Positions 33,146-45,369 of a stretch of 64,000 bases of DNA are shown here, piece by piece. How positions within the stretch are numbered: position 1 is the stretch's first letter; the number at the start of each line of letters is the position of its first letter. The notes under the pieces are model-generated. The model had not been told where the DNA came from, ran no database searches, and saw only the letters and a program-made list of their open reading frames with translations. Source of the DNA: Drechmeria coniospora (taxonomy: Eukaryota > Ascomycota > Sordariomycetes > Hypocreales > Ophiocordycipitaceae); contig NC_054390.1 of assembly GCF_001625195.1 (NCBI RefSeq), positions 5,615,222-5,679,221 on the forward strand, given 5' to 3'. A program made the translations under genes and the position numbers.

Positions 33146-35246
33146 ACATGGATATCTGGGTCGCGACATCTACAGACGAACCTAACGATAACATTCACGG
33201 CTGCTGCTACTTTCGCTCTTGCATCAAATGCGCAAATGATTATTGATATACTGCTCAAATTATTTCGAATTGAGCAGGATATATGATTCAATGACCAGAC
33301 TGCATCACGCAATTCCTCACCCGGCAAAAAGGTGGACGACAGAGGTCTTTGGCGTGGTTATATGACCCAAATCATCTTGCATCGTTCTTTTTCTTCTTCT
33401 TCTACTATCACTACATGATACCACCAGATCATCCGTTTTACAGCATCTCAAAGCTCCTGAAAACCAACAGGAAAGCTCAGCGCATTCGCGTCACGAGGTT
33501 GTACTATTATAGATACCATTCGCTATATGATGTAGTCTTCTCCGCATAGAAGCCACTCGTTGCATGCCAACCGTGTTCCCACTTATGAAAGTGAAGATGC
33601 TCTGCATGGTGGATGCAAAGAATGTTGGCCATTCACCACCCAATATGAATCTACACGAGGGTGGAGTTCGGTTACACTCGTAGGTCATAGATGTTGATGT
33701 TACTTAGTAATTTGAATCATGATGACGGCTTCTGAACTAAGAACTGACTCGAAACTTCGGAGGCAAGTACATTCCGATTTTGACCCTCACAGCCAACCTT
33801 CCATCCTTGACACACATGAGGGAAGCATGCATTATCAACCACAAGAACCCAGAAGGAACAGCTTGGCGCTTGCTGCATTCAGCTGTACGCGGCTGTGCTG
33901 GGAAGGATCAGCAAATATGTCGAACACGACAGTGGAAAGTTCGGCCGATGATGGAAATCCTTGTCAATAGTGTCCTTTGATGCGGGGGAGGTGGGCCCTC
34001 GAGGGGGGGGGGGCCAGTTCTCGTGATTTCTCGAGGCAGATGGTTGCCTTGCTGAACTAGCATGGTCTTTGTGACAGATCCAAAAAATTGACCAATGTGT
34101 ATATCCCGTATAAGGTGATTGGTGGTGATAGTAGCTAGCATACCCCAAGAGGCTGTCATCATTTCCCCGAACCCGAAATGAGCTATCGGGTACACTGCCG
34201 CCAAGATGCCCGGGAACTCCTGCATCACTCAAGGTCACAGCCAGGCGGCAGCTTCGGCGGAGGCGCTGGAGTTTGGCGACTATCGCGTGCCCTGTTTACG
34301 ATACACAATTTCAGGAACGACATAACATGAGCAGATCAATGTCTACCTTGTCCAAGCAGTTGTCACGTTCAACAGACGGGCGATGAATATCCTCTGGCAA
34401 ACTTCATTGTACCAACGTTGTATGAAATGTAGTTTTACAAACTGTGACTGAAGCTGACGGTGTTGATGAAATCGTTGGTGGTGAGCTAAACATCAAGCCA
34501 AGGGGTTGATTAGGCATCCCACCATCCACAAGGGAGTGCACTAATGAATAATAGACGTAGTGTAGCAGGCGGTGCGACCATTCTGCTACCGCCTCAGTAA
34601 CGCATAATGTGGCGGCCGCCCCCGGCGCCAATAGCGGCAAATGACAGATAGTGCTGCAGAAGTACAAAGTTGTGATGACAAGAATATTCAGAGATTGATT
34701 CCCACGAAGATATACTCTACGAAAAATTACAATGTTACAACTTGATGACTGCTGGCTTCAAGCATCGGATGTTGATATTCTTATTCTCATATCCAGTGGC
34801 CGTCGTCATAGTTGTAATCTTATTGGCAAAGCAGGCAAGATATTGAACGTGTAACGTGTAAGGATCAACTCGTTGCCACATTAGTGCTAACTATCGCTCA
34901 CTCACCCAACCTAGCGGTCTCCGCTATTTATTCGCTCTTGCGTGTACAGATAGTTTTAAATTTCAACCTAACGATTCCCGGACTTTGCTTCCCTCAATCC
35001 GGACACTCATGACGAGGAACTGCCACTTTAAACTTCTCAATCTGACGGAGGCTGGGTGACAATGGACACGATGCATATCGAAATGTTTCAATAAGCCGGT
35101 TGACACGGTCATATACGTATATGAGATAGTAACCCGGTATACCTTTGTGTTCGTGATACCTCACTCACGTTGCCATAATCAAGCCAACACACCTTGTTCA
35201 ACTCTGGAACATACATCACATGCGTAGCTACAACAAATCCTGAATT
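33146..35246. other. Intergenic region, no gene seen
   Basis: This 2.1 kb lies between the GH128 gene and the cyclin, both on the plus strand. AT-rich, with short frames only. It holds a G-run at about 34002-34012. Nothing recognisable. Confidence 0.6.
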
Positions 35247-35936
35247 ATGCTGGCGCTGGGAGGAGACAAGCGGAGTGAGAGGCGTGTTGCCAAACACTCA
35301 GATGCTGGACATCACAAGCAACTCTCCTCTCAACCCATTACCCGGCAAATGATTAAACACATTGCTCGCGTTGCCAGCAGGGTTATGACGTGCCAGTCGA
35401 GCATTTCCTCTAGCTGTTTTAATCCGCGTCAGATGCCATCGAAAGACCGTTCCGATGCAATAAAGCGGCAGGATACTTCTACAACCACAGTTTTCATACA
35501 TGATTTCCCGACACTGCACGACTTCATCGGCCATATCGTCAAGGCGTGCAAGGTGACCGCACCTGCTCTGTTAGCTGCTCTCGTCTACATGGGCCGTCTG
35601 AAGGCCAAGCTGCAACCCGGACACTGGGGTTTACGTTGCACACCGTATCGCATTTTTCTCGCCTCACTCATCCTAGCCGATAAATTTCTATACGATACCG
35701 CGTTCAAGAACAAACAATGGGCCAGGTTTACGATGACGTACTATGCGGGACATACTTTTGGGTTCGATATCGGCGACATTAACGTGATGGAAAGAGAAAT
35801 GTTGAAGCTACTAAACTGGGATCTGCGTGTGACCGACACGGACTTATATAAAGAACTAGATCACCTCGCCATGCCTTTCTGGCATAGAGAAATCTGGATG
35901 GAACTAGGTTCACGACTGACGATAAAAGCGAGCTAA
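35247..35936 (+). CDS. PHO80/PCL-type cyclin
   Basis: Regulatory partner of a cyclin-dependent kinase of the Pho85 type. A single open frame of 229 aa from ATG 35247; a later ATG (MIKHIARVASRVM, residue 35) also fits, since fungal relatives start their conserved part just there. The cyclin box covers about residues 85-205: FPTLHDFIGHIVKACKV, LLAALVYMGRLKAKL, CTPYRIFLASLILADKFLYD, NKQWARFTMTYY and the hallmark INVMEREMLKLLNWDLRVT. The tail after the box is only about 25 residues, shorter than most relatives. The invariant Lys of LADKFL and Glu of MEREM are present, so it should be competent to bind a kinase. An upstream intron or exon cannot be excluded. Location in an AT-rich, gene-poor segment suggests a divergent paralogue (inference). 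Confidence 0.85.
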   Translation: MLALGGDKRSERRVAKHSDAGHHKQLSSQPITRQMIKHIARVASRVMTCQSSISSSCFNPRQMPSKDRSDAIKRQDTSTTTVFIHDFPTLHDFIGHIVKACKVTAPALLAALVYMGRLKAKLQPGHWGLRCTPYRIFLASLILADKFLYDTAFKNKQWARFTMTYYAGHTFGFDIGDINVMEREMLKLLNWDLRVTDTDLYKELDHLAMPFWHREIWMELGSRLTIKAS

Positions 35937-37021
35937 AGTTGTCAACATGAATCGAACAAATTACCAACTACATCGCTGAAGTTCACATATTCTAACCCTC
36001 GCTCACCGTCTGGCTTTGTACTTCAATCATCTACAAGCTGTCTCATAGACTCTGGCTGATTCATACTCTCTTCCCGCCATCGTAATCCCGAGTCTCTTTC
36101 TGGGACTGCACGACAAAAGGAAGTCATGAGAATTCTAACGTCATGATTCTCAGCAGAGTTCCACAAAGGCATGATGTCATGTTGCTCGTCAGAAAGTCTT
36201 CAATGTTCCCAAGTTCCGAATTCAGCATTGTCGCCATTGCGATAGAAAATTGGGCTTGATTAATATTACACATAGCGACCTTTTGGATATAATCAGGTTT
36301 TTAATCAAGTATTATTGACACGATATTCATCATGATGTGACACGTGAAATTGAGACTTGAAATTTATTCGCATTTCGAATAATTTGCACTGCACATATAT
36401 GCACATGGTTTATTTGACAGGGATCTTCCTCCAGGATCAGAAACATGCGCATAATTCATTCGCAAACTCTGCTAGCAAGGCAACCCGCACTGTAGTTTAT
36501 TCGTTTGGTTTCAATTCCAAGAACATTAACCAGCCATGATAACATATTTTCGTTGTATTCGAGGAGACAGATTTACCAAGATACTGATACACTCTGATAA
36601 CTTATGAAGGTGATTGTAGTTATTCTTGTCCCCATGTTTTACACCAGGCAGCATTGTATCAGACCCGGGTGGGCGAGAGCGAGTTCCTTACTTTCGAGTG
36701 GCCATTGCTACGTTCCAGCTTGGAATTTGCTGCTAGGTACTCGTACGCGAACAAAAGTCAACTGTAATGCGATCAATGCCACGTGTTGTGAAATCTCAAC
36801 CCTTCTTCAATGGAAAGGAAATTTCGTCAAGATAAGAAGAGATATAGGCTTTTAGAGAGATTATTTAATATTCAGTCAAACTAACAAGCTCCAATACAAA
36901 ATCAAACGAAGAACGGGAGAGTGGCCATTATGTTGTTATAGACACGAGAAATACTTCTTGGTCTTCATCCGTACTCCCATAAATCGAAGAGAGACAAGGG
37001 GTTTCAATGATGGTCGTAACC
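35937..37021. other. Convergent spacer, no gene seen
   Basis: This 1.1-kb AT-rich region lies between the cyclin (plus) and the Golgi-pH-regulator-like gene (minus). No recognisable gene. Confidence 0.6.
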
Positions 37022-38578
37022 TTACATGATTTTAATGCCGCCCAAATCCGCATCGTGACTAGACCTACGCTGCTCCCTTGCCCCTCCGAAATGTGTCTTA
37101 TGGCTTAAGCCGACCGCCAGGGCTGACATAGCGCTGCCAGCAAGAAACCAATATTCAAATGACATGATATTGGAAGGCTCATCACCAGACTTTTCAGTTG
37201 GCATCAACATAGGCATGTTTCGCAGGTAGAATAAACCAGAAATGACGAAAATAGCCGAGACGTGGCCCAGAGCTAGCTTGATATCAGCAGTAGCATGCTT
37301 CAACAGGCCAGGAATCCATCTTGCGACGTGATGGAAGGCCGCGATGACGGGATTCACGCCAGCCACAAGGATAACGCTGCAGAGACCGATATTCAATGTC
37401 GATGCCCAGAAAAGAGCGCTGTAGCCAGGTAGTTTTGCATGAAGGAAAGCACCGCAGAGGAGGTTAAGAGGATCGTATGGGACGTTGCGAGGAAGGAAAG
37501 ATGTGCGCCAGCCGAGCGCAAGAGGTGCCAAAATGACTCGATAGAAGCAGTATATCATGAGAAGGAACCATGGTTGGAGAATCTTTTTGATCGTTGACGA
37601 GGTGTGCGTGATATCTGCGTGCTGGCTTCTCATAAGCGCAAGGGAGGAAGTCAAGAACGTCTCCCTAGCCTCGAGGTCCGACACCTCCACTCGCAACGAA
37701 GCGGCTTCTTCGTCTTGCTTCCTTTGGAAACTAAAACTCTTCATCCAGCGGGGTTGAAGCAAGTACTTGGGCGCCGAGTCGCGCTCCTTGGCCTCCAGAA
37801 CCCGCAGTACGTTTCGCTTGGGAAACAGCATTTCGCGAACCTCGGTCAACTCGGATAATGCTGCCGCCAAGGTCGACTCGGTAATGTTGTGTCGTTTCCA
37901 GGAAACACTAGCAGTGTGCCACAGGATGGACAAGGCTGAAATTCCAGTAAGGAAAGCCAATAGGAGAACGGAATTGCGAAGAAGCTCGTCAAAGTATGGT
38001 TTTGAAACCGCATTGAGGAGTGTGAATCCGTAGAGTAGGGTCTGAAGAGTCATGGCGAAAGTGAACAACGCCGTGCGGCCAAGACGCCAGAAAATGAAAG
38101 AGCATGTTCCAATGAGGAACAACTGTATTCCACGAGCGGCCCAGTTCAGTCTCCTCCAATTTGCCGATGTGAAAATCCAGTGGGCGCCGACGACTAGAAA
38201 GCGAAATTGCAGATAAGGTGCCAAGACGAAAAGTAGGCCGATCAAAGAGGTTTGTATGACTTGGTATGCCTGACTTTCTGATGGCGCGTCGATCAAGTTG
38301 GCAAACTTCGCAACGGTCAAAAGGACCATCGTCGACGATAGTGCACTGATTGTGCCGAAAACCAACGCGCTTGCTACTTCCCCGAAGCTTCTCGATTCAT
38401 AAACTAAGCGGCGCTCTGATAGGGGTTCACCAGATTTTGACATGTCTTGCCCAGCGAGTGCCTCCTTGTCTGCATGATGCAAGGTTGGATTGCGCTTTGG
38501 GAGAACAGATTTAACGGTAATGGCGTCGATGGCGATGAAAACTGCCGCGAAAGGCAGAATGGAGTATGGTGAAGCCAT
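37022..38578 (-). CDS. Golgi pH regulator-like (GPHR/GPR89 family) membrane protein
   Basis: Multi-spanning membrane protein of the GPHR family; animal members are anion channels that acidify the Golgi, and plant members are the GTG proteins. A single exon of 518 aa starts at ATG 38578 (MASPYSILPFAAVF). Architecture matches: about five hydrophobic segments in residues 1-230, a charged, partly helical cytosolic loop (about 235-325: LTEVREMLFPKRNVLRVLEAK and EEAASLRVEVSDLEARETFLTSSLALMR), then four hydrophobic segments. The second half shows the family pattern DPLNLLCG, FWASTLNIGLCSVILVAGVNPV, FHHVARWIPGLL and ISAIFVISGLFYLR-like sequence. The PEVSS-type luminal loop seen in core fungal GPHR is replaced by a short SGDEPSN loop. 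Intronless and in an AT-rich region, so it may be a divergent or retrocopied paralogue (inference). Confidence 0.82.
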   Translation of the reverse strand: MASPYSILPFAAVFIAIDAITVKSVLPKRNPTLHHADKEALAGQDMSKSGEPLSERRLVYESRSFGEVASALVFGTISALSSTMVLLTVAKFANLIDAPSESQAYQVIQTSLIGLLFVLAPYLQFRFLVVGAHWIFTSANWRRLNWAARGIQLFLIGTCSFIFWRLGRTALFTFAMTLQTLLYGFTLLNAVSKPYFDELLRNSVLLLAFLTGISALSILWHTASVSWKRHNITESTLAAALSELTEVREMLFPKRNVLRVLEAKERDSAPKYLLQPRWMKSFSFQRKQDEEAASLRVEVSDLEARETFLTSSLALMRSQHADITHTSSTIKKILQPWFLLMIYCFYRVILAPLALGWRTSFLPRNVPYDPLNLLCGAFLHAKLPGYSALFWASTLNIGLCSVILVAGVNPVIAAFHHVARWIPGLLKHATADIKLALGHVSAIFVISGLFYLRNMPMLMPTEKSGDEPSNIMSFEYWFLAGSAMSALAVGLSHKTHFGGAREQRRSSHDADLGGIKIM

Positions 38579-41500
38579 TGATTCTGGATTTGTACGATGC
38601 GGAATAAATGGATTTTCCAGCTGCTCTTCGGCGAGAAGATGAAATTCAATTTATACGACGATTTGCACAGATGCAGATGATCGTGTAGCTTGCCCTTGTG
38701 GAAATTGTGAGGTGGGCTTAAAAAGGGACTGTCATAAATGTCCAGAATGTGTGAACGAGACTGGATGCGCAGTGCAAGGGCCAGATGCAGCACTTCCTGT
38801 CTCGACAGGACGAATGTGGTTCGTTGGAGGACGTTCAGCGGGTGAGAAAGGAGGTGATGTGCTGTCTTATACGATCCTTACATGAAGTGAAAAACGCGTA
38901 CCACAATAACCTTTTTACTAACACTTCTTTTGGGCAAGAATTTGACGGCCACATGTTACCATGTACGCCATTGTCAATGCAAACTGAGCCGCAATCCGAA
39001 TGCGGAGGGTTCAATGGGCTGAGGGAAGGATTGCGGGTAAGACGCGGAAAGCTTATTCACAAATGCGGTGCCACGCTAACACACCTTTCCTCTCAGCTGA
39101 ATACTCGCTTCGAAGAATTGGGGTAAAAAGTCCATCGTACCATGGCCGCATTTCCGTCAGTGAGAAACACATGGCCGGTGGCGGAGATGTACTGATCACA
39201 TTGCAAGAAGTTTCGTTCGTTTCGTATTTTTTTTTCATGTTGGTAAGAAATGGGAAGTGCCGCTGTTGCTGTAAAGAACGTGCCGGTTCCCGTTGTCTCG
39301 GGTGGCACCACGAGGAAACAAGTGCGCCGTAAAACAGAATCTTATCCATCAATACTCATCATTGACTGGTCACGCGGGAACGGAGTGTGTGTGGGTGCGA
39401 TAATGTGTGACGTGTTGCGTGCTGGGAAGAAAGACACCGTGTCAATTCATACGGACTTGCCTCTCGTCTCGTTGAGACTTGTTGGAAGTGACGACGACAG
39501 CATATAGCGGGGTAATAGGGGACAGTGGTATGTACTACAGTTCTATAGTTCAGCGCGAACTAAACAAACGTAGTAATGCTTCAACGTCCCTAAAACTCAT
39601 TCATCGTAAACTCCACTGCAAGAATTCTGCGAATATCTATCTGTCCAGAATGAAAGCGTGAGCGCGGATGCTCGGTAAGAGAAAACTGTATTGAAATGTT
39701 CCGTCCATACATGGTGCTTGAGGCATGATGGGTGAATTGTTTCACCCCGGAGCAGCTACGTTGGACTTGGTCGCTGAGCCAACTGGATTCCTTCCTGGAT
39801 CGATCATGGTAATTTCAGCAACTGCTTTGGTGCTCCCTGGCAGACCAGCGAGAAAGTCCAAGGGCGATTGATTCTGGACCCCTGATACTGCGAGATTGAT
39901 CAGCAAGATGGTGCTCCACGTTACGATCGCGAACAAGCCGAACTGCGAATCGTGAGATCGATCTCCCCCACCCTCGTCGTGCTCGTGTATCCGCCCCTCC
40001 CAAGGTACTAGCGATCAACCTGGCCGGGTGGGACGTTTGTGGCTAAAGTGTAACTCAAGCTAGGAACGCTAGTTGGTATTTCGGGTCTGTTAGGGCTGCT
40101 ATGAGGAAGTTCGTTGCCCGTACTATTGGAAATCAACATACGCTAAAAAGTCGACAACAGACCAACATTACTGTTCGGTCATTAATACGTGGTTGACGCC
40201 AAGCTGGCGCATTCGAGTTTGCAACTTCATCGAACTGCCAAGAACGCAGGGCGATGGTTTGGGTGACCAGGCACACGAATGCATTACCAGAGCTCGCCCA
40301 ACACTATGACATAGTTGGAAGTATACCCATTAGACTGGCTTTTCGACTGATCGGCATCATTATTGTGGGACAATACGCAGTCAAGCATGAGTTGCCAGCA
40401 TCCGTTTCAATGTGAGGGGACTCGGAATAGAAATGGTTATTGCAAAGAATATGGCTAGGGCTGGTTAGGTGCTTGTCGACACCCGTAAAATTCTCTCTGG
40501 GTGGTATTATTACAGCTCGTGTGATTATGCGAGCCACGGATTGATTGAGGTTTCTCGCTCGTTGCGGTCCCTGCATCAAAACCTGACAGACACTCGATGA
40601 ACCCCTGCCGGATCGCTGTTCATGACCGAATCGAGACGTTTGACAAAACCATGAAGTGCTCTCTCTGGATCCAGGTCTTTGTTGCGTGGATCAAGATTCT
40701 TTTGCTGTTGGCTTGGGGACGACAACATGATGCACCGACTTCGCCAGAATCAGTATTCCAATATGGCCATTATTTTAACAGATTGCCCACCTGAATATAC
40801 TTTACGATTCGCGAGATTGAATCCAACATACACCACAAAGATTTACGTTGGAAAAAGACTTCCGTCGACATTATATTGCTATTTGATCGCAGATGATAAA
40901 GGTATGACTGCCTTGAAGCAGTTGCATGACGTACGCTAATGAGCTTCGCTACCCATCAACTCAACAACACAGAAACCATTCCTTTGTCCCAGTTGCCCAT
41001 ATTGCATAAATGCACTATACATTTGAACGACATTGGGACAACTACTCTCACTGAATCACTCAACGAAGCAACACCCATGCATTCGGAAGGGTGTGGAGCC
41101 TGATTCAAATTCAAGGCCAAGGCCCCGGCGGTGTATAATGCTCACAAGAAGCCAGACCGATTACACGGATAGCTTGTTTGTATTCGATTGTCCTGCAGAG
41201 ATCATCTGCAACATCAAACTGGATTGTTGAGAGATGACTGGGTAGTCATTTCAAGCGCCAACGCTGCATTGTAATTAATACCACCAACTTGTGTTGAGAC
41301 TGAGACCCATTGACCAAGGAATATCAAGTATCTCAAAATGTGCGAAAAGTCTAGCATTTAAAGGTGGCGAGCCAGAAGTAAAATATAAATTATCATGGTC
41401 CAACTTGGTCGTCGCCGCAGGAATATTACAAAATTCGGCTTCCATGAGCGTCGCAAACTGGATTCAGAATATCAAGCACCTAATCACTCGAATTCTGTCT

Positions 41501-44500
41501 CTCAGAGTTTGATAAGGATTGCGGTCTCAATTTCGCCAAGGTAAGAACTCATCAATCAACGCAAGGCAGTATAGAATAAGCGTTTCTATATCCTCGAGAT
41601 CGAAATCACGTCAAGCTTCCATCCTCGAAAATTCTATCTAGCTGCAAACTATCCTCCGTTATCACCTGCAGATAGTGTACGTACATCGCTATCGGTCAGA
41701 GCATCCAACAATGTTGGCCTTCATGCGCGTTCCTGCCTTCAACTGCTATCAATTCCTGCCTTCGCTGCTATCAATTCCTCACAATTCTGTATATTGTCAT
41801 GAGCGAACTTTAGATGGCTGGTTCTGACCTGACTTGTTGTCCTCAAAAGTTCAAGATTTCTCAGTTTCGGTGAAAACTTGGTGATGTTCCATTGCTCAAT
41901 GCAATTTCACAACTCTCGCCTACTTGATGATCGATGCAGTGTTCCTATTATAATATCCGGTATGCTGAGGAAGTATACCCACACTCCGCCTAATTTTCTA
42001 CCTTGAAAATGCAGCCTCTACAATTTGTATTGTAATTGCATGTTGGTATCGTATGGGCAGCTGTGATGCTGAACATGTGCCCTCTGAGCCATTGCATAAC
42101 GTCGTAGCTTCCTTGTCGCGTCATGGCGAAACTGGCATTCAAGTCTGAATGGTGTCAGAAGACCGAAGTGATATATCTGGTATTTCTACGAGGTAATTGG
42201 CCTGAAATTTCTTTTAGAGTAGTGTAGAACCTTGAATTTGACGAGAGGTAGCTGAAATATTTCGATCAACGAGTGGCAATCATGCAGTGTTTTGGATGTT
42301 TACCCGACGCAGCATTTACGAAGCAGAATCGAGAAACATTGGCATGGTTTTTCAAGAGAATACTCGCCATACATACAATTGCCATCATTTGAAACGTTCC
42401 ATATTTGATGGTGTGATGAAAAGGATATTACCTGGACTCTCTCTGGGCGATTTATTAGCTGGCTGATACTCTTCACCTACACAGACGACTTCTCCTCCAG
42501 ACAACAGGAGCCATTTAACCACATTCTTCTTCCACGTGGCGGAGAATTCATGATTTATATGCTGCTTAACGCTGAGATAGTGGTACTTGACTGGTGTTGT
42601 ATGAACAGGCCACACACCGTGACAAAAGCTGGCCTCAAGTAGGCTTTCTCATCAACATGCACGAGGGAGTATACACAACGAGTGCACAAGCAGTTAACGG
42701 GTACAAAAACAGCTTGTTAGCCATCGATCTTGACACATCATCGCATTCAACTAAACAGGCTCAAACGTGCTAATTGTTTGCACATCTTGGATCACCATAT
42801 GGGTGCGGTGATGGCATAAGGAAGTATGTCATCCATTGGAGAGCGAAATTAAACATTATCCTGGATAAATAGGGTTTCATGATATAGCTCGCAAGGTAGT
42901 CGCGTTTGTCAGAGCAGGAACAATGGCTGTCATTATCAACCAAAAAGTTATCTGGCCACCATGTGTATCCTTCAGGACCCATCGAGGTAATCGATGGCAG
43001 GAATGAGGGCGCTGCACGGTCGTCACTTCAAGTCTTGCGATGCTCCTATTATACTCTATGTGCCTTTAGGGTGGGCTTTATTTATCATATTTATGTGAAC
43101 ACGATTTGTATGCTGGGGGTGTTGGATTATCGTGTTGCGATGTCCGTGCCGGGTGGCAAAACATATCTATTGCATGACAGGTGATAGGATGTATCATAAC
43201 CGGCTCAGGCACTCAAGAGACAAGATATTGCTCGTGAAGTCATCGGTCATCAATACGGAGCATTCAGTTGGCCCCTACGGTTGCTCTCAAGGATAATGAA
43301 ATCGACTGTATCAAAGGACTGCTGTGCCTCTAAATCTTCTTCTCAGCTTTTCCGGCTTGCGGTATCGAAGGCAGAGCTCGCGAAGAGGTACTGAATCGAT
43401 GAAAAGCTGCTTTACACACGTATGCATATGCCCATATACACAGCTAACAAGACGCGAATCGCACTCGCTTCTAAGATCAAGCATTCTGTCAGGACTGGCT
43501 TGCTCAACCGAGTTCCACCTGTTTAATCCCTGTTGCGTTTCGCTTCCTGGATAAAAACACCTACAGCCATGCATTACGACTCTGCCTAGGTAGCGGAGCT
43601 AGTTGCAAAGATATGCAAAGATGCGATCGAATTTAAGTGTCGAACGAAGTACTATGAACTGCAAACGAAAATATTCTCGTGTATCAATTGTGTGAAAGGA
43701 GACTTATTCTGAGGATGGAAAGAAGTCATGAACAAGGAAAATGGAGGAGCGATTCGAACAAGTAGCCCATGATGAGCCAGGATGCATGCAGCTGATAGCT
43801 CTCTGATCTGTACACCTGATGGGGGTATAATGATTTGATAAATGCTTCCAACGCTCCTCAATAATTGTACTGGCATCCAACCACTGTGTGAATTGGTCAG
43901 GCTTCAAGAAAATTGTATCTCTCGATATGAACTCTTGGTCAAATTTAAACAATCACAAATTATAACGTGACATTAGAGATTAATTTCATGTTCTTCCAGC
44001 ATGACACAGCTGAGCCGCAGCGAGACTCTCTATCAAGCTTCACACGGCCCCGAAGCCGAAGGGCGAGGCCTTACACTTCCCAGATGGCCTCTCGTGGTTA
44101 GCAATCGATTCGTTTGTTGCTTCGCAGATTTGGATGATGAATATGCCCATGCTCATTGCTGACAATGACTGGCAGAACAACAAATGGTACACACCCGATG
44201 AGGACAATCTGGTGTGATGGGACTGCAGTGTCTGTCTGGGTTACAGCCGTACAAGAAAGAGCTGATGGATGTACTAGGGCGGTCAAGCATGCAACAGACC
44301 AAGTTGGAGACGCGAGCAAAACAACTAGTTTTTCCAATGATGGAGGAATCCTGACAAGTGCTATGGACCCTTTCCCAGCAGTCCGATTGTGGTAATTATA
44401 TATCGATGCAGTTGACGCTGGACGATGGTGGGACAAGAGGCCAATTATGACTACAAAGAGCCAGGAATGGCTTGCGACTCGTGTCAACTTCAGGTGGCCC

Positions 44501-45299
44501 ATGATATCTACGGATGGTCATGGAGATATGAAAACCCTTGCTTTTTTGCCCGTCCGCCATGATTTTCAAAACTTGGAACTCAATAGTGCCGCTTGTAAAG
44601 GCCGTTGATCGCCGGCGTATCAAACCAAGGACGTGCTTCCGAGCCTAAGTTGTTGTGACTCGATCCCGCAAAACAGAGACACAACGAAGTCGATGACATT
44701 CCCCACGCATGCCCGCGGACGGCAGCGACGGGCTGCGGTGCCTACAGTGAGCCAACCTCAACTTGTTAGCCAGCAGCCCCATATGGCATACCGACAAGCA
44801 TGTCAAGACGTACGGTGAATCTCTAAACGCATTCAATATGACTCTGCGTCCGCGGCAACCCCCCAAGTCCATTGCATTCAACGTACATGGAGGCACCGCT
44901 TGGCACCGGCTCATGGTGACAGGCGCTATGATTCATCGCTGCTAGGCGGATATCGTGGGATGCTGTCAAGGACATATGGACATATGAGTGGCAAGTCACC
45001 TCGAATGCACCGATAATTCCGAATGGCAACTGGTGTATTCCCACCACAGGGCAGCGAGAGTGTCACGAAGTGGTACCCAAGTCATCCAGAACATGCAAGT
45101 CTCGCTGCCATGATGCAAGCGATGAAATAAAAAAAGATTGAGCGTTCATCGAATTTATTATTACGCACATCGTGGGCCAGGCAGATCCTGACCGCGAGGA
45201 TCTCTTGATACGGACTCTCACGAGGTTTATCCGACGAGACGAAACGCACATTTGGGCAAAGATCCTCAAATCGCCTAATGCGAGGATTGCCCGAATGGG

Positions 45300-45345
45300 C
45301 AAGATAGACTAATAGATAGACTAATAGATAGACTAATCTATCTTG
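45300..45345. repeat. Hairpin with internal 12-bp tandem repeat
   Basis: CAAGATAG (45300-45307) and CTATCTTG (45338-45345) are perfect inverted repeats. The 30-base loop is two and a half copies of ACTAATAGATAG. It lies just left of the GTAC-rich tract. Confidence 0.8.
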
Positions 45346-45369
45346 GCTAGACGAACTCGGCTGTTGAGC

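Noticed and set aside
39742..39960. Minus-strand stretch with a hydrophobic segment, possible C-terminal exon of a membrane protein
   Set aside because: A plausible acceptor precedes it, but I found no upstream exon with supporting sequence.
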